From assembly GCF_020882245.1 (NCBI RefSeq), contig NW_026869996.1:5736602-5800601 (forward strand): a stretch of DNA of 64,000 nt, in the 5' to 3' direction. Below the pieces are notes generated by a model. It worked only from the letters and a program-made list of their open reading frames with translations, was not told where the DNA came from and did no database searches. The position numbers were made by a program, and so were the translations under genes. Below are positions 48,961 through 61,080 of the stretch, one piece after another. Origin of the DNA: Rhopalosiphum padi (Eukaryota > Arthropoda > Insecta > Hemiptera > Aphididae). How positions within the stretch are numbered: position 1 is the first letter of the stretch; each line of letters begins with the position of its first letter.

Positions 48961-49999
48961 TTTCTGGTGTACCTATGGTGTTATTAACCTAAATCTAATA
49001 TTTAAAAATTGTAATTTAATATATTTAAAAAAACTCTTTAGTTTTAAAGTGAAAATTTTTTTTATTTAATTGTAGTGGGAAAAGGGTCAATTATTAAATC
49101 TGAGCGGAAATTGATATATTTTACCCCTAGAACGTTAAATTACGTTTTCTGGTGTACCTATGGTGTTATTAACCTAAATCTAATATTTAAAAATTGTAAT
49201 TTAATATATTTAAAAAAAACTCTTTAGTTTTAAAGTGAAAATTTTTTTTATTTAATTGTAGTGGGAAAAGGGTCAATTATTAAATCTGAGCGGAAATTGA
49301 TATATTTTACCCCTAGAACGTTAAATTACGTTTTCTGGTGTACCTATGGGGTTATTAACTTAAATCTAACATATAAAAATTGTATTTAAGTATATTTAAT
49401 AAAACCATGCAGATTTTAAGTGAAAATTTCATTTATTTAACTAAAGTGGGAAGATGGTGAATTTTTAAATCTGAGCGGAAATTGAAATATTTTACCCCTA
49501 GAACGTTAAATTACGTTTTCTGGTGCACCTATGGGGTTATTAACTTAAATCTAACATATAAAAATTGTATTTAAGTAAATTTAATAAAACCATGCAGATT
49601 TTAATTGAAAATTTCATTTATTTAACTAAAGTGGGAAGATGGTGAATTTTTAAATTTGAGCGGAAATTGAAATATTTTACCCCTAGAACGTAAAATAACG
49701 TTTTCTGGTGCACCTATGGTGTTATTAACCTAAATCTAATATTTAAAAATTGTAATTTAATATATTTAAAAAAAATCTTTAGTTTTAAAGTGAAAATTTA
49801 TTTTATTTTATTTTAGTGGGAAAAGGGTCAATTATTAAATCTGAGCGGAAATTGATATATTTTACCCCTAGAACGTTAAATTACGTTTTCTGGTGTACCT
49901 ATGGGGTTATTAACTTAAATCTAACATATAAAAATTGTATTTAAGTATATTTAATAAAACCATGCAGATTTTAAGTGAAAATTTCATTTATTTAACTAA
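48961..49999 (+). repeat. B, A, G and F monomers between duplicated blocks
   Basis: Two consecutive GGTGTTATTAACC type B monomers ending in GATAT (48961-49325), then A, G and F monomers in the usual order, then an A monomer. They are ordinary members of the 40-56 kb set with no private variant I could use to assign them to a specific duplication. Confidence 0.7.
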
Positions 50000-52230
50000 A
50001 GTGGAAGATGGTGAATTTTTAAATTTGAGCGGAAATTGAAATATTTTACCCCTAGAACGTAAAATAACGTTTTCTGGTGCACCTATGGTGTTATAAACCT
50101 AAATCTAATATTTAAAAATTGTAATTTAATATATTTAAAAAAAATCTTTAGTTTTAAAGTGAAAATTTATTTTATTTTATTTTAGTGGGAAAAGGGTCAA
50201 TTATTAAATCTGAGCGGAAATTGATATATTTTACCCCTAGAACGTTAAATTACGTTTTCTGGTGCACCTATAGGGTTATTAACGTAAATCTAATATTTAA
50301 AAATTGTAATTTAATATATTTAAAAAAACTCTTTATTTTTAAAGTGAAAATTTTTTTTATTTAATTGTAGTGGGAAAAGGGTCAATTATTAAATCTGAGC
50401 GGAAATTGATATATTTTACCCCTAGAACGTTAAATTACGTTTTCTGGTGTACCTATGGGGTTATTAACTTAAATCTAACATATAAAAATTGTATTTAAGT
50501 ATATTTAATAAAACCATGCAGATTTTAAGTGAAAATTTCATTTATTTAACTAAAGTGGGAAGATGGTGAATTTTTAAATTTGAGCGGAAATTGAAATATT
50601 TTACCCCTAGAACGTAAAATAACGTTTTCTGGTGCACCTATGGTGTTATTAACCTAAATCTAATATTTAAAAATTGTAATTTAATATATTTAAAAAAAAT
50701 CTTTAGTTTTAAAGTGAAAATTTATTTTATTTTATTTTAGTGGGAAAAGGGTCAATTATTAAATCTGAGCGGAAATTGATATATTTTACCCCTAGAACGT
50801 TAAATTACGTTTTCTGGTGTACCTATGGGGTTATTAACTTAAATCTAACATATAAAAATTGTATTTAAGTATATTTAATAAAACCATGCAGATTTTAAGT
50901 GAAAATTTCATTTATTTAACTAAAGTGGGAAGATGGTGAATTTTTAAATCTGAGCGGAAATTGAAATATTTTACCCCTAGAACGTTAAATTACGTTTTCT
51001 GGTGCACCTATGGGGTTATTAACTTAAATCTAATATTTAAAAATTTTAATTTAATATATTTAAAAAAACTCTTTAGTTTTAAAGTGAAAATTTTTTTTAT
51101 TTAATTGTAGTGGGAAAAGGGTCAATTATTAAATCTGAGCGGAAATTGAAATATTTTACCCCTAGAACGTTAAATTACGTTTTCTGGTGCACCTATGGGG
51201 TTATTAACTTAAACCTAACATATAAAAATTGTAATTAAGTATATTAAATAAAACTATGCAGATTTTAAGTGAAAATTTAATTTATTTAATTGTAGTGGGT
51301 AGAGGGTCAATTATTAAATCTGAGCGGAAATTGAAATATTTTACCCCTAGAACGTTAAATTACGTTTTCTGGTGTACCTATGGGGTTATTAACTTAAATC
51401 TAACATATAAAAATTGTATTTAAGTATATTTAATAAAACCATGCAGATTTTAAGTGAAAATTTCATTTATTTAACTAAAGTGGGAAGATGGTGAATTTTT
51501 AAATCTGAGCGGAAATTGAAATATTTTACCTCTAGAACGTTAAATTACGTTTTCTGGTGCACCTATGGGGTTATTAACTTAAATCTAACATATAAAAATT
51601 GTATTTAAGTATATTTAATAAAACCATGCAGATTTTAAGTGAAAATTTCATTTATTTAACTAAAGTGGGAAGATGGTGAATTTTTAAATTTGAGCGGAAA
51701 TTGAAATATTTTACCCCTAGAACGTAAAATAACGTTTTCTGGTGCACCTATGGTGTTATTAACCTAAATCTAATATTTAAAAATTGTAATTTAATATATT
51801 TAAAAAAACTCTTTAGTTTTAAAGTGAAAATTTATTTTATTTTATTTTAGTGGGAAAAGGGTCAATTATTAAATCTGAGCGGAAATTGATATATTTTACC
51901 CCTAGAACGTTAAATTACGTTTTCTGGTGCACCTATGGGGTTATTAACTTAAATCTAATATTTAAAAATTGTAATTTAATATATTTAAAAAAACTCTTTA
52001 GTTTTAAAGTGAAAATTTTTTTTTATTTAATTGTAGTGGGAAAAGGGTCAATTATTAAATCTGAGCGGAAATTGATAAATTTTACCCCTAGAACGTTAAA
52101 TTACGTTTTCTGGTGTACCTATGGTGTTATTAACCTAAATCTAATATTTAAAAATTGTAATTTAATATATTTAAAAAAACTCTTTAGTTTTAAAGTGAAA
52201 ATTTTTTTTATTTAATTGTAGTGGGAAAAG
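50000..52230 (+). repeat. 3703-bp-spaced duplication, upstream copy
   Basis: Matches 53703-55934. Shared markers are CTATAGGGTTATTAACG (50268 and 53971), AAAAATTTTAATTTAAT (near 51042 and 54745), a C'-like GGGTAGAGGG monomer (near 51298), CCTCT, and the F-B-B series. Differences include GTGTTATAAACC near 50090, CTCTTTATTTTTAAAG near 50330, GTGGAAGATGG near 50002 and GATAAATTTTACC near 52075. Confidence 0.82.
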
Positions 52231-53127
52231 GGTCAATTATTAAATCTGAGCGGAAATTGATATATTTTACCCCTAGAACGTTAAATTACGTTTTCTGGTG
52301 TACCTATGGGGTTATTAACTTAAATCTAACATATAAAAATTGTATTTAAGTATATTTAATAAAACCATGCAGATTTTAAGTGAAAATTTCATTTATTTAA
52401 CTAAAGTGGGAAGATGGTGAATTTTTAAATCTGAGCGGAAATTGAAATATTTTACCCCTAGAACGTTAAATTACGTTTTCTGGTGCACCTATGGGGTTAT
52501 TAACTTAAATCTAACATATAAAAATTGTATTTAAGTAAATTTAATAAAACCATGCAGATTTTAATTGAAAATTTCATTTATTTAACTAAAGTGGGAAGAT
52601 GGTGAATTTTTAAATTTGAGCGGAAATTGAAATATTTTACCCCTAGAACGTAAAATAACGTTTTCTGGTGCACCTATGGTGTTATTAACCTAAATCTAAT
52701 ATTTAAAAATTGTAATTTAATATATTTAAAAAAAATCTTTAGTTTTAAAGTGCAAATTTATTTTATTTTATTTTAGTGGGAAAAGGGGTCAATTATTAAA
52801 TCTGAGCGGAAATTGATATATTTTACCCCTAGAACGTTAAATTACGTTTTCTGGTGCACCTATAGGGTTATTAACTTAAATCTAATATTTAAAAATTGTA
52901 ATTTAATATATTTAAAAAAACTCTTTAGTTTTAAAGTGAAAATTTTTTTTATTTAATTGTAGTGGGAAAAGGGTCAATCATTAAATCTGAGCGGAAATTG
53001 ATATATTTTACCCCTAGAACGTTAAATTACGTTTTCTGGTGTAGCTATGGGGTTATTAACCTAAATCTAATATTTAAAAATTGTAATTTAAAAATATTTA
53101 AAAAAACTCTTTAGTTTTAAAGTGAAA
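52231..53127 (+). repeat. Block related to 44.5-45.4 kb
   Basis: Matches 44.5-45.4 kb at about 7772 bp spacing (42 monomers plus 2 bp). It shares the A, G and F order, AGTGCAAATTT, CTATAGGGTTATTAAC (52861), GTCAATCATT (52976) and GTGTAGCTATGG (53041). The array here was therefore assembled from pieces of more than one older unit. Confidence 0.75.
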
Positions 53128-53958
53128 ATTTTTTTTATTTAATTGTTGTGGGAAAAGGGTCAATTATTAAATCTGAGCGGAAATTGAAATATTTTACCCC
53201 TAGAACGTAAAATAATGTTTTCTGGTGCACCTATGGGGTTATTAACTTAAATCTAATATTTAAAAATTGTAATTTAATATATTTAAAAAAACTCTTTAGT
53301 TTTAAAGTGAAAATTTTTTTTATTTAATTGTAGTGGGAAAAGGGTCAATTATTAAATCTGAGCGGAAATTGATATATTTTACCCCTAGAACGTTAAATTA
53401 CGTTTTCTGCTGTACCTATGGGGTTATTAACTTAAATCTAACATATAAAAATTGTATTTAAGTATATTTAATAAAACCATGCAGATTTTAAGTGAAAATT
53501 TCATTTATTTAACTAAAGTGGGAAGATGGTGAATTTTTAAATCTGAGCGGAAATTGAAATATTTTACCCCTTGAACGTTAAATTACGTTTTCTGGTGCAC
53601 CTATGGGGTTATTAACTTAAATCTAACATATAAAAATTGTATTTAAGTAAATTTAATAAAACCATGCAGATTTTAATTGAAAATTTCATTTATTTAACTA
53701 AAGTGGGAAGATGGTGAATTTTTAAATTTGAGCGGAAATTGAAATATTTTACCCCTAGAACGTAAAATAACGTTTTCTGGTGCACCTATGGTGTTATTAA
53801 CCTAAATCTAATATTTAAAAATTGTAATTTAATATATTTAAAAAAAATCTTTAGTTTTAAAGTGAAAATTTATTTTATTTTATTTTAGTGGGAAAAGGGT
53901 CAATTATTAAATCTGAGCGGAAATTGATATATTTTACCCCTAGAACGTTAAATTACGT
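53128..53958 (+). repeat. 4998-bp-spaced duplication, downstream copy
   Basis: Downstream partner of 48130-48960 with the same TAATGTT, CTGCTGTACC and CCCCTTGAACG changes. It reads GGGTTATTAAC where the upstream copy has GGGTTGTTAAC, and GTGAAAATTTATT where the upstream copy has GTGCAAATTTATT. Confidence 0.82.
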
Positions 53959-55934
53959 TTTCTGGTGCACCTATAGGGTTATTAACGTAAATCTAATATT
54001 TAAAAATTGTAATTTAATATATTTAAAAAAACTCTTTAGTTTTAAAGTGAAAATTTTTTTTATTTAATTGTAGTGGGAAAAGGGTCAATTATTAAATCTG
54101 AGCGGAAATTGATATATTTTACCCCTAGAACGTTAAATTACGTTTTCTGGTGTACCTATGGGGTTATTAACTTAAATCTAACATATAAAAATTGTATTTA
54201 AGTATATTTAATAAAACCATGCAGATTTTAAGTGAAAATTTCATTTATTTAACTAAAGTGGGAAGATGGTGAATTTTTAAATTTGAGCGGAAATTGAAAT
54301 ATTTTACCCCTAGAACGTAAAATAACGTTTTCTGGTGCACCTATGGTGTTATTAACCTAAATCTAATATTTAAAAATTGTAATTTAATATATTTAAAAAA
54401 AATCTTTAGTTTTAAAGTGAAAATTTATTTTATTTTATTTTAGTGGGAAAAGGGTCAATTATTAAATCTGAGCGGAAATTGATATATTTTACCCCTAGAA
54501 CGTTAAATTACGTTTTCTGGTGTACCTATGGGGTTATTAACTTAAATCTAACATATAAAAATTGTATTTAAGTATATTTAATAAAACCATGCAGATTTTA
54601 AGTGAAAATTTCATTTATTTAACTAAAGTGGGAAGATGGTGAATTTTTAAATCTGAGCGGAAATTGAAATATTTTACCCCTAGAACGTTAAATTACGTTT
54701 TCTGGTGCACCTATGGGGTTATTAACTTAAATCTAATATTTAAAAATTTTAATTTAATATATTTAAAAAAACTCTTTAGTTTTAAAGTGAAAATTTTTTT
54801 TATTTAATTGTAGTGGGAAAAGGGTCAATTATTAAATCTGAGCGGAAATTGAAATATTTTACCCCTAGAACGTTAAATTACGTTTTCTGGTGCACCTATG
54901 GGGTTATTAACTTAAACCTAACATATAAAAATTGTAATTAAGTATATTAAATAAAACTATGCAGATTTTAAGTGAAAATTTAATTTATTTAATTGTAGTG
55001 GGTAGAGGGTCAATTATTAAATCTGAGCGGAAATTGAAATATTTTACCCCTAGAACGTTAAATTACGTTTTCTGGTGTACCTATGGGGTTATTAACTTAA
55101 ATCTAACATATAAAAATTGTATTTAAGTATATTTAATAAAACCATGCAGATTTTAAGTGAAAATTTCATTTATTTAACTAAAGTGGGAAGATGGTGAATT
55201 TTTAAATCTGAGCGGAAATTGAAATATTTTACCTCTAGAACGTTAAATTACGTTTTCTGGTGCACCTATGGGGTTATTAACTTAAATCTAACATATAAAA
55301 ATTGTATTTAAGTATATTTAATAAAACCATGCAGATTTTAAGTGAAAATTTCATTTATTTAACTAAAGTGGGAAGATGGTGAATTTTTAAATTTGAGCGG
55401 AAATTGAAATATTTTACCCCTAGAACGTAAAATAACGTTTTCTGGTGCACCTATGGTGTTATTAACCTAAATCTAATATTTAAAAATTGTAATTTAATAT
55501 ATTTAAAAAAACTCTTTAGTTTTTAAAGTGAAAATTTATTTTATTTTATTTTAGTGGGAAAAGGGTCAATTATTAAATCTGAGCGGAAATTGATATATTT
55601 TACCCCTAGAACGTTAAATTACGTTTTCTGGTGCACCTATGGGGTTATTAACTTAAATCTAATATTTAAAAATTGTAATTTAATATATTTAAAAAAACTC
55701 TTTAGTTTTAAAGTGAAAATTTTTTTTTATTTAATTGTAGTGGGAAAAGGGTCAATTATTAAATCTGAGCGGAAATTGATATATTTTACCCCTAGAACGT
55801 TAAATTACGTTTTCTGGTGTACCTATGGTGTTATTAACCTAAATCTAATATTTAAAAATTGTAATTTAATATATTTAAAAAAACTCTTTAGTTTTAAAGT
55901 GAAAATTTTTTTTATTTAATTGTAGTGGGAAAAA
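53703..55934 (+). repeat. 3703-bp-spaced duplication, downstream copy
   Basis: Downstream partner of 50000-52230, running into the second gap. Its first ~250 bp overlap the 4998-bp-spaced match. This is consistent with a later exchange joining two units inside shared G/F monomers. An extra T is present near 55522 (TAGTTTTTAAAG). Confidence 0.8.
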
Positions 55935-56434
55935 NNNNNNNNNNNNNNNNNNNNNNNNNNNNNNNNNNNNNNNNNNNNNNNNNNNNNNNNNNNNNNNNNN
56001 NNNNNNNNNNNNNNNNNNNNNNNNNNNNNNNNNNNNNNNNNNNNNNNNNNNNNNNNNNNNNNNNNNNNNNNNNNNNNNNNNNNNNNNNNNNNNNNNNNNN
56101 NNNNNNNNNNNNNNNNNNNNNNNNNNNNNNNNNNNNNNNNNNNNNNNNNNNNNNNNNNNNNNNNNNNNNNNNNNNNNNNNNNNNNNNNNNNNNNNNNNNN
56201 NNNNNNNNNNNNNNNNNNNNNNNNNNNNNNNNNNNNNNNNNNNNNNNNNNNNNNNNNNNNNNNNNNNNNNNNNNNNNNNNNNNNNNNNNNNNNNNNNNNN
56301 NNNNNNNNNNNNNNNNNNNNNNNNNNNNNNNNNNNNNNNNNNNNNNNNNNNNNNNNNNNNNNNNNNNNNNNNNNNNNNNNNNNNNNNNNNNNNNNNNNNN
56401 NNNNNNNNNNNNNNNNNNNNNNNNNNNNNNNNNN
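55935..56434. other. Assembly gap of 500 N
   Basis: Exactly 500 N, again a placeholder of unknown true length. The left flank is an 18-monomer-scale copy of 50.0-52.2 kb, cut in a type B monomer just after GTGGGAAAA. The right flank starts with TAATAAATTGTATTGGG, which belongs to a different higher-order unit (period about 6.15 kb). Confidence 0.97.
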
Positions 56435-57848
56435 TAATAAATTGTATTGGGAAAAGGGTCAATTATTAAATCTGAGCGGAAATTGATATATTTTACCCCT
56501 AGAACGTTAAATTACGTTTTCTGGTGCACCTATGGGGTTATTAACTTAAATCTAACATATAAAAATTGTAATTTAATATATTTAAAAAAACTCTTTAGTT
56601 TTAAAGTGAAAATTTTTTTTATTAAATTGTAGTGGGAAAAGGGTCAATTATTAAATCTGAGCGGAAATTGAAATATTTTACCCCTAGAACGTTAAATTAC
56701 GTTTTCTGGTGCACCTATGGGGTTATTAACTTAAATCTAATATTTAAAAATTGTAATTTAATATAATTCTAAAAACTCTTTAGTTTTAAAGTGAAAATTT
56801 TTTTTATTTAATTGTAGTGGGAAAAGGGTCAATTATTAAATCTGAGCGGAAATTGAAATATTTTACCCCTAGAACGTAAAATTACGTTTCTTCTGGTGTA
56901 CCTATGGGGTTATTAACTTAAATCGAACATATAAAAATTGTATTTAAGTATATTAAATAAAACTATGCAGATTTTAAGTGAAAATTTAATTTATTTAATT
57001 GTAGTGGGAAAAGGGTCAATTATTAAATCTGAGCGGAAATTGATATATTTTACCCCTAGAACGTTAAATTACGTTTTCTGGTGCACCTATGGGGTTATTA
57101 ACTTAAATCTAACATATAAAAATTGTATTTAAGTATATTTAATAAAACCATGCAGATTTTAAGTGAAAATTTCATTTATTTAACTAAAGTGGGAAGATGG
57201 TGAATTTTTAAATCTGAGCGGAAATTGAAATATTTTACCTCTAGAACGTTAAATTACGTTTTCTAGTGCACCTATGGGGTTATTAACTTAAATCTAATAT
57301 TTAAAAATTGTAATTTAAAATATTTAAAAAAACTCTTTAGTTTTAAGGTGAAAATTTTTTTTATTTAATTGTATTGAGAAAAGGGTCAATTATTAAACCT
57401 GAGCGGAAATTGATATATTTTACCCCTAGAACGTTAAATTACGTTTTCTGGTGTACCTATGGGGTTATTAACTTAAATCTAACATATAAAAATTGTATTT
57501 AAGTATATTTAATAAAACCATGCAGATTTTAAGTGAAAATTTCATTTATTTAACTAAAGTGGGAAGATGGTGAATTTTTAAATCTGAGCGGAAATTGAAA
57601 TATTTTACCCCTAGAACGTTAAATTACGTTTTCTGGTGCACCTATGGGGTTATTAACTTAAATCTAAAATATAAAAATTGTATTTAAGTATATTTAATAA
57701 AACCATGCAGATTTTAAGTGAAAATTTCATTTATTTAACTAAAGTGGGAAGATGGTGAATTTTTAAATCTGAGCGGAAATTGAAATATTTTTACCCCTAG
57801 AACGTTAAATTACGTTTTCTGGTGCACCTATGGGGTTATTAACTTAAA
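56435..57848 (+). repeat. 6.15-kb-spaced duplication, upstream copy
   Basis: Matches 62589-64000 at 6152-6154 bp. Shared private changes are ATTAAATTGTAG (near 56620), ATATAATTCTAAAAACTC (56761), AAATCGAACATAT (near 56923), TTTTCTAGTGCACC (near 57259), TTTTAAGGTG (57341) and TTAAACCTGAGCGG (near 57395). Such a dense set of shared rare variants marks a recent segmental duplication. Confidence 0.86.
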
Positions 57849-59222
57849 TCTAATATTTAAAAATTGTAATTAAGTATATTAAATAAAACCATGAAGATTT
57901 TAAGTGAAAATTTCATTTATTTAACTTAAGTGGGAAGATGGTGAATTTTTAAATCTGAGCGGAAAATTGTAAAAATTGTAATTTAATATATTTAAAAAAA
58001 CTCATTAGTTTTAAAGTGAAAATTTTTTTATTTAATTGTAGTGGGAAAAGGGTCAATTATTAAATCTGAGCGGAAATTGAAAATATTTTACCCCTAGAAC
58101 ATTAAATTACGTTTTCTGGTGTACCTATGGGGTTATTAACTTAAATCTAACATATAAAAATTGTATTTAAGTATATTTAATAAAACCATGCAGATTTTAA
58201 GTGAAAATTTCATTTATTTAACTATAGTGGGAAGATGGTGAATTTTTAAATCTGAGCGGAAATTGAAATATTTTACCCCCTATAACGTTAAATTACGTTT
58301 TCTGGTGTACCTATTGGGTTATTAACTTAAATCTAATATTTAAAAATTGTAATTTAATATATTTAAAAAAACTCATTAGTTTTAAAGTGAAAATTTAATT
58401 TATTTAATTGTAGTGGGAAAGGGTCAATTATTAAATCTGAGCGGAAATTGAAATATTTTACCCCTAGAACGTTAAATTACGTTTTCTGGTGTACCTATGG
58501 GGTTATTAACTTAAATCTAATATTTAAAAATTGTAATTTAATATATTTAAAAAAACTCTTTAGTTTTAAAGTGAAAATTTTTTTTATTTAATTGTAGTGG
58601 GAAAAGGGTCAATTATTAAATCTGAGCGGAAATTGATATATTTTACCCCTAGAACGTTAAATTACGTTTTCTGGTGTACCTATGGGGTTATTAACTTAAA
58701 TCTAAAATATAAAAATTGTATTTAAGTATATTTAATAAAACCATGCAGATTTTAAGTGAAAATTTCATTTATTTAACTAAAGTGGGAAGATGGTGAATTT
58801 TTAAATCTGAGCGGAAATTGAAATATTTTACCCTTAGAACGTTAAATTACGTTTTCTGGTGCACCTATGGGGTTATTAACTTAAATCTAATATTTAAAAA
58901 TTGTAATTTAATATATTTAAAAAAACTCTTTAGTTTTAAAGTGAAAATTTTTTTTATTTAATTGTAGTGGGAAAAGGGTCAATTATTAAATCTGAGCGGG
59001 AATTGATATATTTTACCCCTAGAACGTTAAATTACGTTTTCTGGTGTACCTATGGGGTTATTAACTTAAATCTAAAATATAAAAATTGTATTTAAGTATA
59101 TTTAATAAAACCATGCAGATTTTAAGTGAAAATTTCATTTATTTAACTAAAGTGGGAAGATGGTGAATTTTTAAATCTAAGCGGAAATTGAAATATTTTA
59201 CCCCTAGAACGTTAAATTACGT
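57849..59222 (+). repeat. Monomers including the first truncated unit
   Basis: Contains a CCATGAAG monomer (57890), the internally deleted monomer at about 57960, then A and B monomers alternating. The pair B (GATAT) then A with CTAAAATATAAAAATTG occurs twice (near 58510-58860 and 58870-59220), a two-monomer repeat. GAACATTAAATT (CpG lost) is seen near 58098. Confidence 0.72.
57935..58050 (+). repeat. Truncated monomer (internal deletion of about 74 bp), copy 1
   Basis: The sequence runs GAGCGGAAAATTG directly into TAAAAATTGTAATTTAATAT. It skips the ATTTTACCCCTAG box, both dyad elements and the start of the next monomer up to AATATTT. The two ends share AAATTG, so the deletion looks microhomology-mediated. 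This removes roughly 74 bp and leaves a unit of about 111 bp, one of only two clear departures from the 185-bp length. Confidence 0.85.
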
Positions 59223-60334
59223 TTTCTGGTGCACCTATGGGGTTATTAACTTAAATCTAATATTTAAAAATTGTAATTTAATATATTTAAAAAAACTCTT
59301 TAGTTTTAAAGTGAAAATTTCATTTATTTAACTAAAGTGGGAAGATGGTGAATTTTTAAATCTGAGCGGAAATTGAAATATTTTACCCCTAGAACGTTAA
59401 ATTACGTTATCTGGTGCACCTATTGGGTTATAAACTTAAATCTAATATTTAAAAAATTGTAATTTAATATATTTAAAAAAAACTCATTAGTTTTAAAGTG
59501 AAAATTTTTTTATTTAATTGTAGTGGGAAAAGGGTCAATTATTAAATCTGAGCGGAAATTGAAATATTTTACCCCTAGAACGTTAAATTACGTTTTCTGG
59601 TGCTCCTATGGGGTTATTAACTTAAATCTAACATATAAAAATTGTATTTAAGTATATTAAATAAAACTATGCAGATTTTAAGTGAAAATTTAATTTATTT
59701 AATTGTAGTGGGAAAAGGGTCAATTATTAAATCTGAGCGGAAATTGATATATTTTACCCCTAGAACGTTAAATTACGTTTTCTGGTGTACCTATGGGGTT
59801 ATTAACTTAAATCTAACATATAAAAATTGTAATTTAATATATTTAAAAAAACTCTTTAGTTTTAAAGTGAAAATTTTTTTTATTTAATTGTAGTGGGAAA
59901 AGGGTCAATTATTAAATCTGAGCGGAAATTGATATATTTTACCCCTAGAACATTAAATTACGTTTTCTGGTGTACCTATGGGGTTATTAACTTAAATCTA
60001 ACATATAAAAATTGTATTTAAGTATATTTAATAAAACCATGCAGATTTTAAGTGAAAATTTCATTTATTTAACTATAGTGGGAAGATGGTCAATTTTTAA
60101 ATCTGAGCGGAAATTGAAATATTTTACCCCTAGAACGTTAAATTACGTTTTCTGGTGCACCTATGGGGTTATTAACTTAAATCTAACATATAAAAATTGT
60201 ATTTAAGTATATTTAATAAAACCATGCAGATTTTAAGTGAAAATTTCATTTATTTAACTAAAGTGGGAAGATGGTGAATTTTTAAATCTGAGCGGAAATT
60301 GAAATATTTTACCCCTAGAACGTTAAATTACGTT
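59223..60334 (+). repeat. Six-monomer unit, copy 1 (about 1112 bp)
   Basis: Order: B/A chimera, ATTGGGTTATAAAC type B with a shortened T run, C-like A with CTATGCAG, catata type B ending GATAT, A with ACTATAG preceded by GAACATTAAATT (59949), and A. The chimera and the TTGGGTTATAAAC monomer repeat 1112 bp downstream (59421 and 60533). Confidence 0.78.
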
Positions 60335-61080
60335 TTCTGGTGCACCTATGGGGTTATTAACTTAAATCTAATATTTAAAAATTGTAATTTAATATATTTA
60401 AAAAAACTCTTTAGTTTTAAAGTGAAAATTTCATTTATTTAACTAAAGTGGGAAGATGGTGAATTTTTAAATCTGAGCGGAAATTGAAATATTTTACCCC
60501 TAGAACGTTAAATTACGTTTTCTGGTGCCACCTATTGGGTTATAAACTTAAATCTAATATTTAAAAATTGTAATTTAATATATTTAAAAAAACTCATTAG
60601 TTTTAAAGTGAAAATTTTTTTATTTAATTGTAGTGGGAAAAGGGTCAATTATTAAATCTGAGCGGAAATTGAAATATTTTACCCCTAGAACGTTAAATTA
60701 CGTTTTCTGGTGCACCTATGCGGTTATTAACTTAAATCTAACATATAAAAATTGTATTTAAGTATATTAAATAAAACTATGCAGATTTTAAGTGAAAATT
60801 TAATTTATTTAATTGTAGTGGGAAAAGGGTCAATTATTAAATCTGAGCGGAAATTGATATATTTTTACCCCTAGAACGTTAAATTACGTTTTCTGGTGTA
60901 CCTATGGGGTTATTAACTTAAATCTAATATTTAAAAATTGTAATTTAATATATTTAAAAAAACTCATTAGTTTTAAAATGAAAATTTCATTTATTTAACT
61001 AAAGTGGGGAAGATGGTGAATTTTTAAATCTGAGCGGAAATTGAAATATTTTACCTCTAGAACGTTAAATTACGTTTTCT
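60335..61080 (+). repeat. Six-monomer unit, copy 2 (partial)
   Basis: Repeats the first three to four monomers of the preceding unit, including TTGGGTTATAAAC and the shortened T7 run. It then diverges at an ATTTTTACCCC junction near 60860 into a B/A chimera with CTCATTAG and AAAATGAAAATTTC. Private changes are GGTGCCACC (60524, an extra C) and TATGCGGTTATT (60718). Confidence 0.75.

Larger units (their letters stand above)
27148..55934 (+). repeat. 185-bp satellite array, segment 2 (between gaps)
   Basis: The same satellite in the same orientation, dominated by subfamilies rare or absent in segment 1. These are D (TGTAAATAAG, TTTTAACTG, GGTCATTTACT), C' (CTATCATATA, GGGTAGAGGG), E (ATTTAAATTTAATATATTT), F (GGTGTTATTAACC with a TTTTA-rich tract) and G (AAGTAAATTT, TTTTAATTG). 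Net indels are few: whole-unit spacings of exactly 3145 bp (17 x 185) and 2960 bp (16 x 185) occur between 40.9 and 47.0 kb. No unique DNA is present. Confidence 0.96.
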
